This document shows positions 19,617 through 28,800 of a DNA stretch of 64,000 bases, piece by piece. Under the pieces are notes generated by a model, which saw only the letters and a list, made by a program, of their open reading frames with translations, searched no databases and had not been told where the DNA came from. Origin of the DNA: Chryseobacterium carnipullorum. Its GTDB lineage: Bacteria > Bacteroidota > Bacteroidia > Flavobacteriales > Weeksellaceae. Where the stretch lies: positions 186,001 to 250,000 of the forward strand of contig NZ_FRCD01000002.1 of assembly GCF_900142785.1 (NCBI RefSeq). The letters are read 5' to 3'. How positions within the stretch are numbered: the stretch's first letter is position 1; each line of letters begins with the position of its first letter. The translations under genes were made by a program, and so were the position numbers.

Positions 19617-20262
19617 CTTTAATTGTTTTTGCGGTAAAACAGAACCTTTAATTTCCGAGTTGTAAATATACTATTTTGAGTAAAAAAAAGTTGTTTTTGA
19701 GCGTGCATTTCCTACATTACATACATTTCGAAGCAATCCATGGTTGCATTTAAAAATTAAATTACAGTATCAATTAGGTATTTTACTGATTCTTTCTCTT
19801 GCTGATTTCAAGGTTTTCCATAATATTGTGGAAAACTAAATACCCGGAATTCCGGGTATGTAAAAGTAGGACGGCGGAAAATGCCGCTCTCTTTTTTAGT
19901 TCGTTCGTTTCGTTCGGTTTCCCAAATGGGAAAGCAAACTTTTGTTCTATGAATCTTAGAATATTCAAATAATTAAAATTGAAGAAAATCGACATCAAAA
20001 TGAGATTGGCTGAAATCTCAGCCGATCACCGACCAATATCAAAAGTTATAAAAAGTCCAACTATAGAACCGTATTAAATAATATTAAATAATCAGAATGG
20101 ATCTCCTTTTTTATGGACTCGCAAAATTCGGTAAATAACGGAAGCAAATTTGCTTTGGTTGCCCAAAATGGCAAGTAAAATCCTAAGTTTCATTACCGTT
20201 CACCATGAGGGTGAACCCCTCGTAATCTTGATTTTCACTGAGGGAAAATTTTCCTTTAGTAC
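19617..20262. other. Hairpin-rich non-coding stretch at the left end of element A
   Basis: No convincing gene lies here. A possible 71-codon frame at 19783-19998 (minus) overlaps a row of inverted repeats and is better explained as non-coding. The repeats are GTTTTCCA/TGGAAAAC (19813-19836), a 20-bp perfect palindrome with half-site ATACCCGGAA (19840-19859), GCGG/CCGC followed by a T-rich run (19874-19898) and TTTCCC/GGGAAA (19918-19933). A further TTGCC/GGCAA hairpin lies near 20160. Confidence 0.5.
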
Positions 20263-20847
20263 CTATTTTATGAAATTTAAAATACTTAGATCAGGTTTAT
20301 ACTCTTCCTTTATTTTTAGCATTCGTTTGAGTTTAGATTCTTCTTTCGTTGGAATTCCTCGATAAGTTTTCTTACGATGCTTTCTGAAGTATTCATCATA
20401 AACCTTTCCAGACAATTCTATTTCCAATGCCTTTTGAACTTTTCGCCAGTTCTTAGATAAAATCTGATTCTCATAATAAAGCTCAGGAAATGCAGATCTG
20501 TGATAATAATACCCATCTTTCAAATGTAAGGTTCTGCAGATCTTTTCCGTTTTCGGACATACAAAATACCAAACAATACCTTTTCCAAGGTTCGAAGGCT
20601 TAGAAACAAGCCCTATTTCATAACTGATACTAAATTCCTGTCTGTATTTGTAAGATAGAGTAATAGCGCCTTCAGTGTCAAATATCTGAGATTCTATTCC
20701 AATTGACCCGGTTCTTTCTCCATCCCTGTAAAAGTTTAACACAACATTGTCAGAGAAAGTATTTGGTTTTAAATATCTCTTAATGTCTTTGATTGATAAG
20801 CTTCTCAGATCTTCTACATTATCTAAATATTGTTTCATTTTGGGCAT
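20263..20847 (-). CDS. Hypothetical protein, element A
   Basis: A 194-residue basic, aromatic-rich protein without signal peptide or membrane segment. FVCPKTEKICRTLHLKDGYYYHR resembles a zinc-binding or beta-hairpin element common in small phage-borne proteins, with Cys and His close together, but no family is recognised with confidence. The lysine- and arginine-rich C-terminus (FRKHRKKTYRG) could contact nucleic acid. It is a single gene 43 bases downstream of the secreted hypothetical on the same strand. Confidence 0.6.
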   Translation of the reverse strand: MPKMKQYLDNVEDLRSLSIKDIKRYLKPNTFSDNVVLNFYRDGERTGSIGIESQIFDTEGAITLSYKYRQEFSISYEIGLVSKPSNLGKGIVWYFVCPKTEKICRTLHLKDGYYYHRSAFPELYYENQILSKNWRKVQKALEIELSGKVYDEYFRKHRKKTYRGIPTKEESKLKRMLKIKEEYKPDLSILNFIK

Positions 20848-20890
20848 AGTCGGATTGCTTAAACCTAAATTATTAAGGAACTTTATATTT

Positions 20891-21442
20891 TTACCAATCT
20901 TCTTTATTTGACAAATAGGCTTTCAAGCCATCAATAAATTGATTTACACTCACATTTGCGACCTCGTAATAATTTTTAAGCCATACTTTTCCATCTTTTT
21001 TAAAGATTGATTTTCCAGCAAATGAATTACCTCCATTTATGTAGGTATTGTCAACTCCTGGGCTGTTTGATTCAAATCGCTCTAAGGTTGGTTTAACCAT
21101 CAATTTCCCGTCTTTAAAATTAATTTCATAAGTAGTCACCATGTATGACATTAAACTCTCAGAACCGAATACTTTTACGGTCGTTCCTGGTGAACTCGCT
21201 CTTAACTTTATGAAAGAATATTCAACCTCGTTTAAACCATCTCCTTTTAGATTTTTAAATTTTGATTGTATAAATGTTTTTGTTTTATCATAAAGCTGCT
21301 TTTGATTTAGTTCCGGATATGATAAAACAATGAAATTCTTTGTTTCATCATCTTTATTTACGAAATTATTCGGGGTTAAAATAAATTCCTGACCTATGAC
21401 CATATTAAATGCAAATAAAGACAGCAGTATTAATTTTTTCAT
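20891..21442 (-). CDS. Hypothetical secreted protein, element A
   Basis: The 183-residue product starts MKKLILLSLFAFNMVIG, a typical signal peptide with a cleavage site near residue 17-18, followed by a soluble mixed alpha/beta domain. It resembles the small exported DUF4468-like proteins of Bacteroidota (N-terminal region followed by a YELNFKDGK-like strand), but this link is tentative. Its presence in a mobile element suggests cargo or a host-surface effect, with no direct evidence for either. Confidence 0.65.
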   Translation of the reverse strand: MKKLILLSLFAFNMVIGQEFILTPNNFVNKDDETKNFIVLSYPELNQKQLYDKTKTFIQSKFKNLKGDGLNEVEYSFIKLRASSPGTTVKVFGSESLMSYMVTTYEINFKDGKLMVKPTLERFESNSPGVDNTYINGGNSFAGKSIFKKDGKVWLKNYYEVANVSVNQFIDGLKAYLSNKEDW

Positions 21443-21598
21443 GTTATAAATTTTCCTCTAAAATATTACTTTTCAAATTATTTGAATTACGGTTTAATTC
21501 ATTCTAATAATTTGACATGCTCAGGGAATAATTTCCTTCAGCTTTTTGAGTAAAAAAAAGTTGTTTTTAGAGCTACATTTTCTACATTACATACATTG

Positions 21599-21859
21599 TT
21601 ATTTTTTCAGATAGCCAATAACAACCTCATTACCTTTAGAATCTTTCTTATAAATAGGCTCTCCGCAGCTATTTGGATTTTTCTCAAACAATTCTAAAAA
21701 AGGAACTTTTAAAGCTTCTGCAACTTCTACGAGTCTTTGAAGTGTTGGGTTTCCGTTTAGGGATTTTGACAAACCAACTTCAGTAATATTTATCATTTCT
21801 GCTAATTCTCGCTGCATGATTCCCTTTTCATCGCATATTTCTTTGATTCTTAATTTCAT
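21599..21859 (-). CDS. XRE family helix-turn-helix regulator, probable element repressor
   Basis: A small DNA-binding protein with the HTH QRELAEMINITEVGLSKSLNG. I chose the ATG at 21859 (MKLRIKEICDEKG) rather than the upstream ATG at 21904 because a TATATTTG -7 element at 21882-21889 lies between them, so the longer reading would start upstream of transcription. It is divergent from the early operon starting at 22047, and the shared region holds repeated TATAAGTG- and CAATTGGTATAA-like sequences suitable as operators. It probably controls the element's lysogeny-like state; this is inferred from arrangement. Confidence 0.82.
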   Translation of the reverse strand: MKLRIKEICDEKGIMQRELAEMINITEVGLSKSLNGNPTLQRLVEVAEALKVPFLELFEKNPNSCGEPIYKKDSKGNEVVIGYLKK

Positions 21860-21874
21860 AGTTATACTATTTCT

Positions 21875-22030
21875 ATAAGTGCAAATATACAAGTTTCTAT
21901 ACAATTGGTATAAGTGAAAGTTGTAAATATACTAATTGTATAAAAATTAACAAAAATTTAACATTTAGACTATTGTTTCAAATTAAACTATCTGTATATT
22001 TGTAATAGGTAATTAAACAAATGGTATAAC
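21875..22030. promoter_or_regulatory. Divergent promoter-operator region of element A
   Basis: On the plus strand TTG (21973-21975), 19 bases and TATATTTG (21995-22002) form a near-consensus promoter for the 22047 operon. On the minus strand TATATTTG (21882-21889) serves the XRE gene. Between them are related repeats: CTATAAGTGCAAATATAC, TACAATTGGTATAAGTG, TACTAATTGTATAA and, beyond the promoter, ACAAATGGTATAAC. They are plausible repressor sites. Confidence 0.65.
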
Positions 22031-22046
22031 TCAAACACCTGAAATC

Positions 22047-22796
22047 ATGAATACAATATCAAACCAAAGAGCCGAAAACATCGCAAGAAACATAAACGCT
22101 TTTGATACTGTATATCAGTACAGTGATGACATGAGAAATGTTAGATTCTTTTCAAACCTAGAGAAAAAATTGAATCAGATTCTTTCTACTCTATCAAATG
22201 ATGACAAAATGATTGTCGCTGAATTATGCGAGGCAGATCAGGCAAAATACTTCGGTCTTAAAAAAGAAGAAAAAACAGTACAAGTAGAACAAACAAAAAT
22301 CAACGATATGAAAACTTCAACTACATCATTTAGAAAAACAGTAATGCTAAGAGCTTATCACATAATGGCGGCTACCGGCAAAGAATGGTCTGTGTGTCTT
22401 AAAAAAGCCTGGTTGCTTTTCAGACTTAAAAAAGAAATGCACAATGGCGAAATGACTTTCTACTTTGAGAAAAAAGATGGTAGCCTGAGAAAAGCAGTAG
22501 GCACTTTGAAAATGGATAAGATTGATTATCAATTCAAATCAGAAAATCAGCCGAAAGTAACAACATTTACCTATTTCGATGTAGAAGCAAATTCTTTCAG
22601 AAGTTTTAAGATTGAAAACTTTATGATGGTAGAGCAGCCGAGAACCCCAGAGAAAAAGGCGGTGGCAACTATCTGTAAAAGCCCCGCGAAGCTTATCAGA
22701 ATTAGACGAAATAAGGCAAAAAAACAAGCTGGTACATTACCCAATCACTGGCCAGGTTTAAAATCAGCCGATCTTTCAACAATCGAAATATTCTAA
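22047..22796 (+). CDS. SH3-like beta-barrel (DUF2693-type) protein, element A early gene
   Basis: A 249-residue protein. Its centre, FYFEKKDGSLRKAVGTL through FTYFDVEANSFRSFKIENF, matches the pattern of the DUF2693 / SH3-beta-barrel proteins widespread on Bacteroidota mobile elements. The N-terminal about 100 residues are helical and the C-terminus is strongly basic (RIRRNKAKKQ), consistent with nucleic-acid contact. It is the first gene of a plus-strand operon controlled from the XRE-facing promoter and has 2 bases to the next gene. Function unknown. Confidence 0.7.
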   Translation: MNTISNQRAENIARNINAFDTVYQYSDDMRNVRFFSNLEKKLNQILSTLSNDDKMIVAELCEADQAKYFGLKKEEKTVQVEQTKINDMKTSTTSFRKTVMLRAYHIMAATGKEWSVCLKKAWLLFRLKKEMHNGEMTFYFEKKDGSLRKAVGTLKMDKIDYQFKSENQPKVTTFTYFDVEANSFRSFKIENFMMVEQPRTPEKKAVATICKSPAKLIRIRRNKAKKQAGTLPNHWPGLKSADLSTIEIF

Positions 22797-22798
22797 TT

Positions 22799-23017
22799 AT
22801 GAATAAGAACAGTAGAATAGAACAGAATGCAGTTTTAGATCAAACTAGATCTATTAAGATAGAGAGAATAGTATTTGGCAAGAAAGACCCTTTATTTTGG
22901 ATTGAGCTGACAAATGCTCAGACTAATTCGGTTTACAAGTTACCAGCGTTAAGCAAAGCAGATATCAAGAAAATAAACGACCTCATAGAAAAATTAGACA
23001 ATTTCGAAAACCTTTAA
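22799..23017 (+). CDS. Small hypothetical protein, element A operon
   Basis: Seventy-two residues with an alternating beta pattern (IERIVFGKKDPLFWIEL) and a helical C-terminus. It lies 2 bases after the preceding gene and 15 before the next, so it is part of the same transcript. No family recognised. Confidence 0.6.
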   Translation: MNKNSRIEQNAVLDQTRSIKIERIVFGKKDPLFWIELTNAQTNSVYKLPALSKADIKKINDLIEKLDNFENL

Positions 23018-23032
23018 TAAATAATACACATC

Positions 23033-23518
23033 ATGAAAAAGGATATAAACACCAAAACTAAGACCCTTAAACAAGTTTTATCACAATATAACTTCAACGA
23101 ACTGATAGGTTTAGAACCGTTAAATAATTGGAAAGAAGAATACCTATACACGGGTTTAGCTGAGTTCTGCATGAAAATAGGTCGGTTCTTGTGTTATGAA
23201 GACGATTGGAATAGTTGGAGAATTTCATGGAAATACACCTACAAGCTATTAGAAGACAATGCGGTATCACCGTATCAAATTTCTCGCCTTAAAACTATTA
23301 CTAAAACATTTTGTGAAGCCGTAGAACTTCGTGAGACTGAGATTCTTTCTCTTGCTGAATTTATGCAAATGTTCTATCAGGTTAAGCAGATCCTACTTCA
23401 GAAATTTGAAGCGATTAAAAAGGCTCATTTAAAAAATAAGGTGATCGAAAAAAGATTAGGCAAAAGCAGTCTTATGAGTTTACGTGCCAAAATAGCAACC
23501 CTTCAAAACGAAAATTAA
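23033..23518 (+). CDS. Hypothetical protein, first of three tandem related proteins
   Basis: A helical, Trp-rich 161-residue protein (LYTGLAEFCMKIGRFLCYEDDWNSWRISW). Its end, SLRAKIATLQNEN, is shared in form with the next two genes (SLRASLQNINNEN and SLRASMQNIDNEN), and all three have a Lys-rich segment ahead of it, so they look like diverged tandem duplicates. Function unknown; each has its own ATG and short spacer. Confidence 0.6.
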   Translation: MKKDINTKTKTLKQVLSQYNFNELIGLEPLNNWKEEYLYTGLAEFCMKIGRFLCYEDDWNSWRISWKYTYKLLEDNAVSPYQISRLKTITKTFCEAVELRETEILSLAEFMQMFYQVKQILLQKFEAIKKAHLKNKVIEKRLGKSSLMSLRAKIATLQNEN

Positions 23519-23522
23519 TATC

Positions 23523-23906
23523 ATGACAGATACATTTGCTTTATGTAAAGCTTTAGAAAGTGCAGTAGACACTGTTTTAAAAATTGAATTACTTGAAAAT
23601 AATCATAAATCATGGACCTACCTGTCTTTATCGCGAGTTTTCGAGAAAATGCTTGACAGAGAATTTAATATTTCAGAGCAGCAATCAAAATCAATAAAAC
23701 ACCTATGTAGTTTGATTGAGAAAAACTACTCTGTTTATGCAAATTGTCTAATTACGAATAAAGAATATAACGAAAATGGATATGTACTATGGGTTAAAAT
23801 AGTTGAAAAAATCAAATACATAACAAAGCCAAAGATAAAAAAAGCCTCAAAGATTGACGTTTACTCTCTAAGGGCGAGTTTACAAAATATTAATAACGAA
23901 AATTAA
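23523..23906 (+). CDS. Hypothetical protein, second of three tandem related proteins
   Basis: The 127-residue product ends KKASKIDVYSLRASLQNINNEN. It aligns by eye with the next gene over the whole second half (NxLITxKEYxxNG, KIxxITxPKIxKxxKxDVxSLRAS). It starts 4 bases after the previous stop. Function unknown. Confidence 0.6.
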   Translation: MTDTFALCKALESAVDTVLKIELLENNHKSWTYLSLSRVFEKMLDREFNISEQQSKSIKHLCSLIEKNYSVYANCLITNKEYNENGYVLWVKIVEKIKYITKPKIKKASKIDVYSLRASLQNINNEN

Positions 23907-23916
23907 CACTTAAGTC

Positions 23917-24300
23917 ATGATAGGTACATCTAAAAAATTAAATAAAAATGCCCTTCAAATTCTTGTTTATACATACGATAGCGGGGCAATTTCTGGTGAT
24001 GAATTTCTTATTGGTGAAAGACCGTCCGTGAGACTGATAAATATGTATTGTACTTATCAATGCTTGACAGAGTCCCAAATACGAGACTTAAATAATATCG
24101 AAATGCTAATGAGCAAAAATCAAAATGTTTTTGATAATGGTCTAATTACCAAAGAAGAGTATTTAAAAAACATTAGAATTATCTACTTCAAATTTCAAGA
24201 GAAAGCAATGTCAATTACTGAACCTAAAATAAGGGCTGTAAACAAGCTTGACGTCCATTCATTACGAGCAAGCATGCAGAATATTGACAATGAAAATTAA
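23917..24300 (+). CDS. Hypothetical protein, third of three tandem related proteins
   Basis: Also 127 residues, ending RAVNKLDVHSLRASMQNIDNEN, with DNGLITKEEYLKN matching the second copy's CLITNKEYNENG. Equal length and collinear motifs make recent duplication from the 23523 gene likely. Function unknown; helical, soluble and acidic-to-neutral. Confidence 0.6.
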   Translation: MIGTSKKLNKNALQILVYTYDSGAISGDEFLIGERPSVRLINMYCTYQCLTESQIRDLNNIEMLMSKNQNVFDNGLITKEEYLKNIRIIYFKFQEKAMSITEPKIRAVNKLDVHSLRASMQNIDNEN

Positions 24301-24398
24301 TCATATTACATCTTTTTTGCCCGATGCAATACAAATAATAAATACTTAAAAAACAGCTTGCAGGCGTTGAGAATTAGAAGTAAGAAGGGCATTTACAG

Positions 24399-24432
24399 CA
24401 AACCTTTTTCTTGGCTGAAAAAGGTTTTTTAT
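24399..24432 (+). terminator. Terminator after the small-protein operon
   Basis: AAACCTTTTT and AAAAAGGTTT form a 10-bp stem with an 8-base loop, followed by TTTAT. It lies about 100 bases after the third paralogue and just before the ASCH gene. Confidence 0.75.
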
Positions 24433-24460
24433 ATTACAACCTCAAAACAAATTCAAACTC

Positions 24461-24805
24461 ATGAAAAATACCGCTCAACGTCACCGAACAAAAGTATCAA
24501 GACCAGCAAAGACGATTGTTAAAAGTTCAGCAATTGAAATTAAACCTCTTTACCTGCCTATACAGAAGGTCTATTTTGACCAAATAGAATCTGGCATAAA
24601 GAAAATTGAATATCGAGACGATACGCCGCATTATCGTTCAAGGTTTTTAAATAAAAAAGGTGAACTACGAAATCACAAAGTATTATTACTTCAAGAGGGC
24701 TATCATGACGATGCGAGACGTATGTTAGTCGAAATTGTAGATATTCAGCATAAGCAGCAATTTGAAACGCATTTAGGGCGAATTATCGAAAGAATAAACT
24801 TCTAA
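24461..24805 (+). CDS. ASCH/PUA-like domain protein
   Basis: A 114-residue protein with a basic N-terminus (RHRTKVSRPAKT) and an ASCH-like core: LYLPIQKVYFDQIESGIKKIEYRD, then YRSRFL and VLLLQEGYHDDARRMLVEIVDI. ASCH domains are PUA-like folds thought to bind RNA or modified nucleotides, and similar small forms are common on phages. It lies after a terminator, so it may have its own promoter, and has a good terminator behind it. Confidence 0.7.
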   Translation: MKNTAQRHRTKVSRPAKTIVKSSAIEIKPLYLPIQKVYFDQIESGIKKIEYRDDTPHYRSRFLNKKGELRNHKVLLLQEGYHDDARRMLVEIVDIQHKQQFETHLGRIIERINF

Positions 24806-24895
24806 TATACCATGTTAGTGTCATGGTAAGTAGGATTATTAACCCTCCATAAATTTGTAGAGAGTAAATATTCCGACAATTATTTACAAAATTGA

Positions 24896-24923
24896 AGCCT
24901 CTCATTTCTGAGAGGCTCCTTTT
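24896..24923 (+). terminator. Terminator of the ASCH gene
   Basis: AGCCTCTCA / TGAGAGGCT stem with a 4-base loop and a CCTTTTTC tail. It lies between the plus-strand ASCH gene and the convergent minus-strand 24925 gene. Confidence 0.8.
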
Positions 24924-24924
24924 T

Positions 24925-25500
24925 CTATTTGCCGTACATAAAAGTGTTTGGAGCAAAGGCGGTTCCATCTGAACCAAAACCGAAAAGCCACGCAGAAGTT
25001 ATCCGGTTCACTCCGGTATTTAGCCGGATTTCTTCAGAGAGTTTATTTGATTCCTCGATTAACTTTTGATGTCGATTGTACAGTTCAATGTCTTTTTGTT
25101 CTGTGATATAATACGTGTAATGGTCTGCAATTTCCTCAAATGCGCCCTCCTTTATGTGCATTTTCCCCTTCTCATAGTAGGCATAATATGAGAAGGGCGA
25201 TAATTCTAAACCTGGATAAATTCTAAATGCAAGTTTAATATCATCAACCCATGAAGTGAATTCTTCAAGCTGTTGCCTCGGTCGTAGTTTAGAGCTTCGG
25301 GCTGAGGCTATTTTTTCAATAGTTGCACCTCCGAAAGTAGATCTGATCAAGGAATTTATTTCTTCATCAGTTAATTTTACACCTTGTTCTTTCCATATTT
25401 CCAGAATTTCATTCATCATTTTGATTGTTCTGGTAATATTATCTTGCTGTTCCGAAATAAGCATTTCATTAGCAGCGATTTTTATTCTTTTTGAATCCAT
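24925..25500 (-). CDS. Hypothetical protein downstream of the tape measure gene
   Basis: A 191-residue helical, soluble protein with no recognised domain. It ends the minus-strand run tape measure > 25505 gene > this gene, with a 4-base gap to its upstream neighbour, so it is probably made together with the tape measure protein. A baseplate, chaperone or tail-associated role is possible only by position. Confidence 0.55.
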   Translation of the reverse strand: MDSKRIKIAANEMLISEQQDNITRTIKMMNEILEIWKEQGVKLTDEEINSLIRSTFGGATIEKIASARSSKLRPRQQLEEFTSWVDDIKLAFRIYPGLELSPFSYYAYYEKGKMHIKEGAFEEIADHYTYYITEQKDIELYNRHQKLIEESNKLSEEIRLNTGVNRITSAWLFGFGSDGTAFAPNTFMYGK

Positions 25501-25504
25501 TGCT

Positions 25505-25768
25505 TTATTTTTTGTTTAAATAGTCTTGAACTGCAGGGGAAATCCCATTTTCTGTTTCCGGTTTTCCTAAAAGCGGCTCTTTGAACATTGTTTTTGCTTC
25601 CTGTTGGTCTTTGATGTTTTTGATTAGTTCCTCTGTCTTGGTTATAGCCTCAACGAAAGGTTTTGCCCAATCCGGAACATCGGTGTCTGTTTTTTCCGGC
25701 TCCACTTCTTTTTTCTGTTCTGGCTTTGGCGGCCATTCATTCAGATTTATAATTTTTGAATAATCCAT
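25505..25768 (-). CDS. Small acidic hypothetical protein next to the tape measure gene
   Basis: Eighty-seven residues, Pro/Glu/Lys-rich (WPPKPEQKKEVEPEKTDTDVP), probably extended or disordered, with a helix near the middle. It sits 41 bases after the tape measure gene on the same strand. No family recognised. Confidence 0.55.
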   Translation of the reverse strand: MDYSKIINLNEWPPKPEQKKEVEPEKTDTDVPDWAKPFVEAITKTEELIKNIKDQQEAKTMFKEPLLGKPETENGISPAVQDYLNKK

Positions 25769-25809
25769 TGTAATTTTTGTTAGTAATTGTTAGTGCTGAA
25801 AATTTTTAT

Positions 25810-28800
25810 TTATGGTATTCCGGCCAATCCCGGCTTTATTTTAGAGTTCATTTCGGATAATGTTTTATCCATATTATGTAGCCGACGGGTATTGATTTCT
25901 ATCTGAGAAAGCAAAGCGGTCTGCGCGTTAGATACAGTCTGATTACCCTGCATAATCTTAAGGACTGCAGCAATATTAATCCTGACTGCATTAAATTGTC
26001 CCTCCAAGGCGCCGGCTGTCTTTTCCGTGATACCTTTAATATCACCTTTTAGTCCTTGTGCGTTCTCTGCCGATGCACCAAATAGTTCCTCATACTGTTT
26101 TAAGGCATCCATGTACTGCTGCATAGCGTTAGTGCCCATTGCTTTAATTGCTTCTCTTTCTTCTTTTGTTAACCCATCGAAAGCACCGGACATTGAATTA
26201 GCTGATATCTGGGCTTGAATCTGCTTTAATTTTTCGACAAGACCGGATCTAATTGAATTTAAAGTAAGGGACGATAGTCCGTTTGATGACTGTAACCTTT
26301 TGTCAATTTCTGCTATTTGTGCCTCGAAGGATTTTACTGCATCTTTTTGAGCCTGACTACCTCCGCCACCGTACCCCATAGAAGAATACAGTTTATCTAC
26401 CATTTCCTGTATTTTAGGCTCAAGAATCTTAATTCTTAAGGCGTTGGACACTGCATTACGCATAACATCATCCCAGACTTTATCAAATGATTTAGCCGCG
26501 TCTTCACCCTGTCCAAAAGCATTTACTAAAGCCTCAGCGAGTTGTTTTGACAAATCTTTAAAGTCTACTGTAGTAACAGAAAGTTGAAAATCATCAACTA
26601 TTTGTTGTATCTGCTGATTAATTTCATTTATTTCCTGACTATATCTCGCTATTTTATCCTGATCTGCTTTTTTCTTTTGTCCTTCTTTCGAGCGCATTGT
26701 AGAAAGTATACGCTGTTGCTCTTGTAAATTCGTGATCAATTCTCGCTGTCTGCTTAATTGCTCTTCACCGGCTGTTTTTTCAATGACTTTTTGAAGTTCC
26801 TGATAAGAATTCTTTAATTCGTCAACTACCCTTTGCCAATTTTTTATATCTCGGTTAATCTTTTTCGTCTTATTTCCCGCTATCCAACTAAATAAGGAAA
26901 CTATGGCTTTAATAACAGTATAAATAATGGAAATAATAGCAGTGATCCAATTGGACCAAGATGCTTTATCAAGGGCTTTTTTCACGGCTTTTACGGTTCC
27001 ATCAATAGCTTGTAACATGGCCATTCCCATAGTTGCCACCTGATCAATAGTATCAATAGCATCGTTTGCCGTATCGCTCATGTATTCTCTAGCAGGTGTA
27101 AGTGTGGAAATCACCCCCTTAGCTGCTTTTAAGGTTCCTCTTATGCCTTCGGTGGCCTTTTCGAAACCTGCGAAAGCCTGTTCTCCAGCTTGTTGAGACT
27201 GAGCTCCAAAAGAGGCGAATAAATCTTGAAGAGAATTAAACAATCCTAAAAACGGATTTTCATCACTTATTTTTGCTTTTACATCGCGGAAATTCCTGAG
27301 CAAAACACCAAAATCAATGGGTATTAAAACTTTTGATAAATTATCCTTTTTGGCTTCCAGTTCTTTCAGTAGAGCCTGCATTTGATAGGCGGTTAATTCA
27401 TCAATGTTTCCATAGAGCGACATCCATGCCTTTGATTGAGTAAGTTCTTCAACTGCATTCTGGGAAATTTCCTCTTTTGATTTCTTGCTTATGGAGTTAG
27501 AGTACGTCTTCTGCTGTTCAGGAGTCAGCTTTTGATCAGAGTTTATTTTCTTTATAGCTTCTGTCGCGTCATATTCAATTTGTACTCTTCTGTCTGCGTA
27601 AGATTTATGTTCTTTCAATAATCCATCATACGACTGCTCCATATCTTTATTAATATTATTAAGCTGGGTAAATATTTCCGCTTTATAACCTTTCGATATT
27701 TCCTCGTCTGTAAGTTTGTATAATTTTTTATTCAGATACTCGATTTTGTCACTCGCTTTGTCGAATTTAATCAGATCTTTTTCCAGAGACTCGGTAAAAG
27801 ACGTAAATGGATCCTTCGTTCCATTGAGCGAAGAAAGTATATCCTTTAGTTTTCCCCAATTATCCAGCTCTTCATCGGTCATGTCAACTCCGGATGTTTT
27901 CTTTCCATTTAGCGCTTTAAAACGTTCATTTATGTCTGAGTAGTAGCTTTCGCCCTTCAGCTTGGGAAACATTGCTTTTGCGCTTTCTTCACCATAATAA
28001 GCTGCCATTTTATACCGGACTTTCCATTGGCGCTCTGTTTCCTGCATTTCTTCATCAAACGAAGAAATAGAAAGTTCTTTTCTGAGAGCATCGACTTGCG
28101 CCTTATTTGCTCTCATTCTGTTTTTAAGCTCTTCAACGGAAATAACCTCACCTGTTAAATACGGATTCCCTTTTTTATCCTTGTCATTTCCGTATTTATC
28201 CAGCTTTCTAAGTTTTACCAAACCATTTTCAACAGATTCAAGCGCGTCTTGATATAGCCTCGCTCTTCTTTCAAGCTCCTTTAGTGAGCCTAGAGGAATT
28301 ATTTCCGCTAGCTGGCGATTATCCTTTTTGGCTTTTTTCTCCTTTTTAGGGTTTAATAACTCGTTTAGTTGATCAATTTTATCTTGAATGGCGTAATATC
28401 TTGCCTGTGAAGTCCCTGGTGCATTTAATTCTTCTTCAAGTGCGGAAATCTGATCCTTGATTCCTTGCGCCCAGCTTTTGACTGCTGCAGGATCAACTTT
28501 TATTTCTGGTTCTACACTAAATCTGACTTTTAAAATATTCTCATTATTCTTCAGTTGGGCTTCAAGGTCTTTTTTCCCTTCAGGTGTCAGAATTTTGCCT
28601 TTTACCTTTCCTCCCCTTATCTGGGCTTTTAATATTTCGTTCCCTTTTAAAAGGTTTGATATTTCTTTTTGATCTAATTTTTGAATGAACTCCTTTTCCT
28701 TTTTTATATCAACAAGGCTTTTCTTTTGTTCAAGGAGTGAAACGTTTAATTCTGACGCATTAGTTTTGTCTAAGCCTTTAAAGTATTGATCTTTTGTGAT

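Noticed and set aside
19783..19998. A 71-codon frame on the minus strand at the left end of element A
   Set aside because: It runs through several hairpins and a perfect palindrome, and has no clear start context; treated as non-coding structured sequence, though homologous frames in other genomes could change this.
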